Shown in pieces: positions 42,396 to 44,747 of a DNA stretch of 44,747 bases. The position numbers and the translations under genes are program-made. This DNA comes from Clostridia bacterium (GTDB lineage: Bacteria; Bacillota; Peptococcia; Peptococcales; BICA1-8), in assembly GCA_030154225.1 (NCBI GenBank), contig JASKKI010000013.1, positions 1 to 44,747 on the forward strand, written 5' to 3'. The notes below the pieces were generated by a model, which saw only the letters and a list, made by a program, of their open reading frames with translations, had not been told where the DNA came from and did no database searches. The stretch's first letter is position 1, and every line of letters begins with the position of its first letter.

Positions 42396-43367
42396 ATGGC
42401 TAAGATAGGTTTTCCTAAAGCATTATATTATTATTTGTATTACCCTTTTTGGCAAGAGTTTTTTACAAACTTAGGGCATGACATGATTGTCTCATCATCT
42501 ACTTCTAAAGCTATTCTAGATTTAGGTGTAAAAGAAACAGTTAATGATGCCTGTTTACCTATTAAACTTTTCCATGGTCATGTAGGGGATTTAGCGAGTA
42601 AGGTTGATGTTATATTTATTCCTCGTATGGTAAGTGTACGCAAGTTTGCTACAGAAACCTTTTGTCCAAAATTTTTAGGACTTCCGGATATGGTACATGC
42701 ATCCATGGAAGATTTACCTCCGGTTATAGAGGAAAAAATTGACCTTTCTAAAAGCCCATTAGAACTTTGGCGAGTATGTCAAAGAATAGGAAAAGAATTT
42801 GGACATAGTCAATGGCAGATAAATAATGCTTATTGGCATGCTAAAAAGGTACAGCATAGATTTTTTAAATCTATGGAAAATGGCTTAACTGCAGAAAAAG
42901 CCATGACCGGAGAGAAGAAAAAATATACTAAAGATAAAAATAATTTAAAATTAGCATTTTTAGGCTACCCCTATCTTGTTTATGATAATTTTATTAATGT
43001 AAATTCACTAGAGCTCTTGGAGAAGATGGATGTTGAGATTAAAACTGTAGAAATGGTTCCAGCTAAAAAACTACTAGCGCAAAGGAAAAAACTTCCTAAG
43101 GACCTCTTTTGGAATTTTAGTAACAGGGTAATGCATAGTTGTTTATATTATCTTGATGATGAGAAAGTAGATGGAATAGTTCATGTTACTGCTTTTGGTT
43201 GTGGTCCGGATGCCATGGTTGATAAGATGATGGAGCTAGAGTCTAAAAATAGGGGGGAAGTTCCTTTTTTAACCTTGTCCTTAGATGAACATACAGGTAA
43301 TGCAGGTGTAGCTACTCGTTTAGAAGCATTTGTAGATATGTTAAAGATACGGAGGGAAAAACAGTGA
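42396..43367 (+). CDS. CoA-dehydratase-activase-related protein, DUF2229 type (first of a pair)
   Basis: A 323-residue protein resembling the DUF2229/COG3580 group linked to 2-hydroxyacyl-CoA dehydratase activases. Conserved features: GFPKALYYYLYYPFW, DACLPIKLFHGHV, FIPRMVS, FCPKFLGLPDM, TAFGCGPDAM and LSLDEHTGNAGVATRLEAFVD. Cysteines in DACLP, FCPK and GCGP suggest a cluster. The gene overlaps the next by four bases. In many relatives this region is fused to a BcrA/BadF ATPase, absent here. Confidence 0.75.
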   Translation: MAKIGFPKALYYYLYYPFWQEFFTNLGHDMIVSSSTSKAILDLGVKETVNDACLPIKLFHGHVGDLASKVDVIFIPRMVSVRKFATETFCPKFLGLPDMVHASMEDLPPVIEEKIDLSKSPLELWRVCQRIGKEFGHSQWQINNAYWHAKKVQHRFFKSMENGLTAEKAMTGEKKKYTKDKNNLKLAFLGYPYLVYDNFINVNSLELLEKMDVEIKTVEMVPAKKLLAQRKKLPKDLFWNFSNRVMHSCLYYLDDEKVDGIVHVTAFGCGPDAMVDKMMELESKNRGEVPFLTLSLDEHTGNAGVATRLEAFVDMLKIRREKQ

Positions 43368-44470
43368 AGGTTAGTTTTCCATATATGGGTACTTCCCATA
43401 TAGCCTTTTCTATGCTGTTAAGAAATTTAGGTCATGAACCTGTGGTTGTAAAACCTACCCAAAAGACTCTGACATTAGGAACCCAATATTCCCCTGAATT
43501 TGCATGTTTACCTTTTAAAATATTATTGGGTACTTACCTAGAAGCTATCGAAAAAGGTGCAGAGCTTATCCTTACCTCCGGTGGGATTGGCCCTTGTAGA
43601 GCGGGATATTATGGAGTACTACATCAAAAAATTATTGACGATTTGGGATTAAATGCTAAGATTATTGTCTTTGAACCACCCCGGAATTTGAGTATATTTG
43701 ATTTACTAAATAAAATAAATTATGTAATAAAACTAAATAAAATAAAATGGCTTGATTTTATTCACTATTTTAAATTAGGGTGGCAAAAATTAAAAGCACT
43801 AGATGAAATTGAAAATTATGTTCATAAAATAAGGCCTTATGAAACTAATAAGGGTGATACAACACAGGCTTTCGAAGAGGCTCAAAAAATTCTTGAGAAA
43901 GCTCAAACGAAAGAGGAAATAGAAGAGGCTTTACAGGCAGCGAAAAATGTTTTAGATAATGTTCCCCAGGACAAAAGCCGGCAGCCATTAAAAATAGGTA
44001 TAATAGGTGAAATATACGTTGTACTGGAGCCTTTTGCTAATCATCATGTAGAAACAGTTTTAGGGGAACTGGGTGTTGAAGTTCATCGCTCCATTAGTTT
44101 AACAGGATATACTTCCAACAGTTTTATTAAAGAAGGTGAACAAGATGTTATAAAAGCAGCCCATCCTTATCTAAACCAGTTGATAGGAGGACATGGAATA
44201 AATAGTATCGGCGAAACAGTTCTTTATGCTCGTCACGGTTATGACGGCGTAGTACAACTAGCACCTTTTGCTTGTATTCCGGAAATAGTTGCCAAAGGTA
44301 TATTACCAAAAGTTCAAAAAGATTTGGGAATTCCGGTGTTAACTTTATTCCTGGATGAACAAACAGGAAAAGCTGGAATTGAAACAAGATTGGAAGCTTT
44401 TGTAGATTTGCTTAAGCAAAAACGTTATAGGGCTAATGTTCAGGATAAATTAGTGGCCGTAAATTTATAA
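43364..44470 (+). CDS. CoA-dehydratase-activase-related protein, COG3581 type (second of a pair)
   Basis: A 368-residue protein with the same architecture logic as its neighbour: EFACLPFKILLG, SGGIGPCRAGYYG, APFACIPEIVA and LFLDEQTGKAGIETRLEAFVD. A central helical insert (about 160-205) is charged. The GTG start overlaps the previous stop (GTGA). The two probably form one complex. The reaction is unknown; HgdB-like cysteine patterns suggest a [4Fe-4S] protein. Confidence 0.75.
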   Translation: MKVSFPYMGTSHIAFSMLLRNLGHEPVVVKPTQKTLTLGTQYSPEFACLPFKILLGTYLEAIEKGAELILTSGGIGPCRAGYYGVLHQKIIDDLGLNAKIIVFEPPRNLSIFDLLNKINYVIKLNKIKWLDFIHYFKLGWQKLKALDEIENYVHKIRPYETNKGDTTQAFEEAQKILEKAQTKEEIEEALQAAKNVLDNVPQDKSRQPLKIGIIGEIYVVLEPFANHHVETVLGELGVEVHRSISLTGYTSNSFIKEGEQDVIKAAHPYLNQLIGGHGINSIGETVLYARHGYDGVVQLAPFACIPEIVAKGILPKVQKDLGIPVLTLFLDEQTGKAGIETRLEAFVDLLKQKRYRANVQDKLVAVNL

Positions 44471-44473
44471 AAT

Positions 44474-44506
44474 AAAAAGCAGCTGGTTAGGCTACTTTTT
44501 ATTTTT
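44474..44506 (+). terminator. Terminator after the activase-like pair
   Basis: AAAAAGCAGC (44474-44483) pairs with GCTACTTTTT (44491-44500), with one mismatch and a 7-base loop. T residues follow. Confidence 0.7.
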
Positions 44507-44614
44507 AATTTATTATTTTAATTTCATATATTTATTATTTTTTCTAAAGGGATTTTGGCTAACTGATGGAATTTAAAATACTTAAAAAGTAGTTTATGTT
44601 ATGTTTATTACACT

Positions 44615-44747
44615 TTATTGTATGGGCTGTTTATAATTTATTTGCTGTCCTGCTTGAGTACCCAATGTTTGACGAACATTTTGCAAGTAATTTTGCTCCT
44701 GAAATTGTTGATTTTGTTGTTGATTCATTTGTTGAGGTTGTCCGCCC
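44615..44747 (-). CDS. C-terminal fragment of a Gln-rich protein, cut by the window edge
   Basis: The minus strand is open for 43 codons from the right edge to a TAA at 44615-44617. The product is very rich in Gln and Asn (MNQQQNQQFQEQNYLQN, then RQTLGTQAGQQINYKQPIQ). No ribosome site precedes its internal ATG, so it is probably the end of a longer gene. Gln-rich tails are common in clostridial spore coat or surface proteins, but identity is open. Confidence 0.5.
   Translation of the reverse strand, partial: GGQPQQMNQQQNQQFQEQNYLQNVRQTLGTQAGQQINYKQPIQ

Noticed and set aside
1-44747. CRISPR array, tRNA, rRNA or complete insertion sequence
   Set aside because: No regularly spaced repeats, cloverleaf-like sequences, rRNA-like conserved stretches or transposase ORFs were seen on reading both strands; a dedicated scan was not possible.

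Overview
The window looks like chromosomal DNA from a strictly anaerobic, AT-rich Firmicute of the class Clostridia. Support comes from strong AGGAGG-type ribosome sites, many TTG and GTG starts, oxygen-sensitive enzymes (aldehyde:ferredoxin oxidoreductase, hybrid-cluster protein, polyferredoxins), and an envelope with lipoproteins, a VanW/G5 protein and an M23 hydrolase. The genus cannot be fixed from sequence alone. I saw no rRNA, tRNA, CRISPR array, transposase gene or phage.

Layout. (1) 1-2.6 kb: tail of a truncated gene, an HD-GYP membrane protein, a DUF5317 membrane protein and a Nudix hydrolase. (2) 2.6-6.4 kb: a tungsten-type aldehyde:ferredoxin oxidoreductase (AOR) with a MoaD/ThiS-like carrier. 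It is preceded by a textbook sigma-54 promoter and an upstream palindrome, and it converges on a gene for a sigma-54 activator. (3) 6.4-15 kb: a pterin-cofactor operon running MoeB-like, [Moco-family riboswitch], MoeA, MoeA-PBP fusion, TupB, TupC, MoaA, MobB-MoaC fusion, MOSC-MogA fusion. (4) 15-18 kb: a stand-alone NuoG-like formate dehydrogenase catalytic subunit with Cys instead of Sec. (5) 18.3-25.8 kb: a respiratory sulfur island with a two-domain rhodanese lipoprotein, PsrA/PhsA-, PsrB- and PsrC-like subunits, a TorD-like chaperone, a three-domain rhodanese lipoprotein, a 40-residue membrane peptide and TatA. (6) 25.8-29.3 kb: a second Moco-family riboswitch with an obvious terminator/antiterminator, followed by mobA, a MoeA-like gene with a Cys tail, moeA and mobB. 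(7) 29.3-34.2 kb: iron-sulfur proteins, hybrid-cluster protein and a small siroheme protein, with two Crp/Fnr-type boxes (HcpR-like) upstream. (8) 34.2-44.5 kb: ordinary cell functions: CapA-like, VanW/G5, ZnuBC-type metal uptake, CobO, a methyltransferase, an M23 peptidase, an AlbA_2-domain protein and a two-gene CoA-dehydratase-activase-like pair. A Gln-rich gene is cut by the right edge.

How it fits together. Regions 2, 3 and 6 make and insert the W/Mo pterin cofactors used by AOR, FDH and the Psr-like reductase. The two riboswitches differ by one stem, in the way Moco-type and Tuco-type RNAs are reported to differ, so the two operons may respond to different metals. TatA and TorD would serve the twin-arginine PsrA-like enzyme. 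The lipoprotein rhodaneses probably carry sulfane sulfur outside the membrane. Not in the window: moaE, tupA, tatC, znuA, and electron-transfer partners for the formate dehydrogenase.
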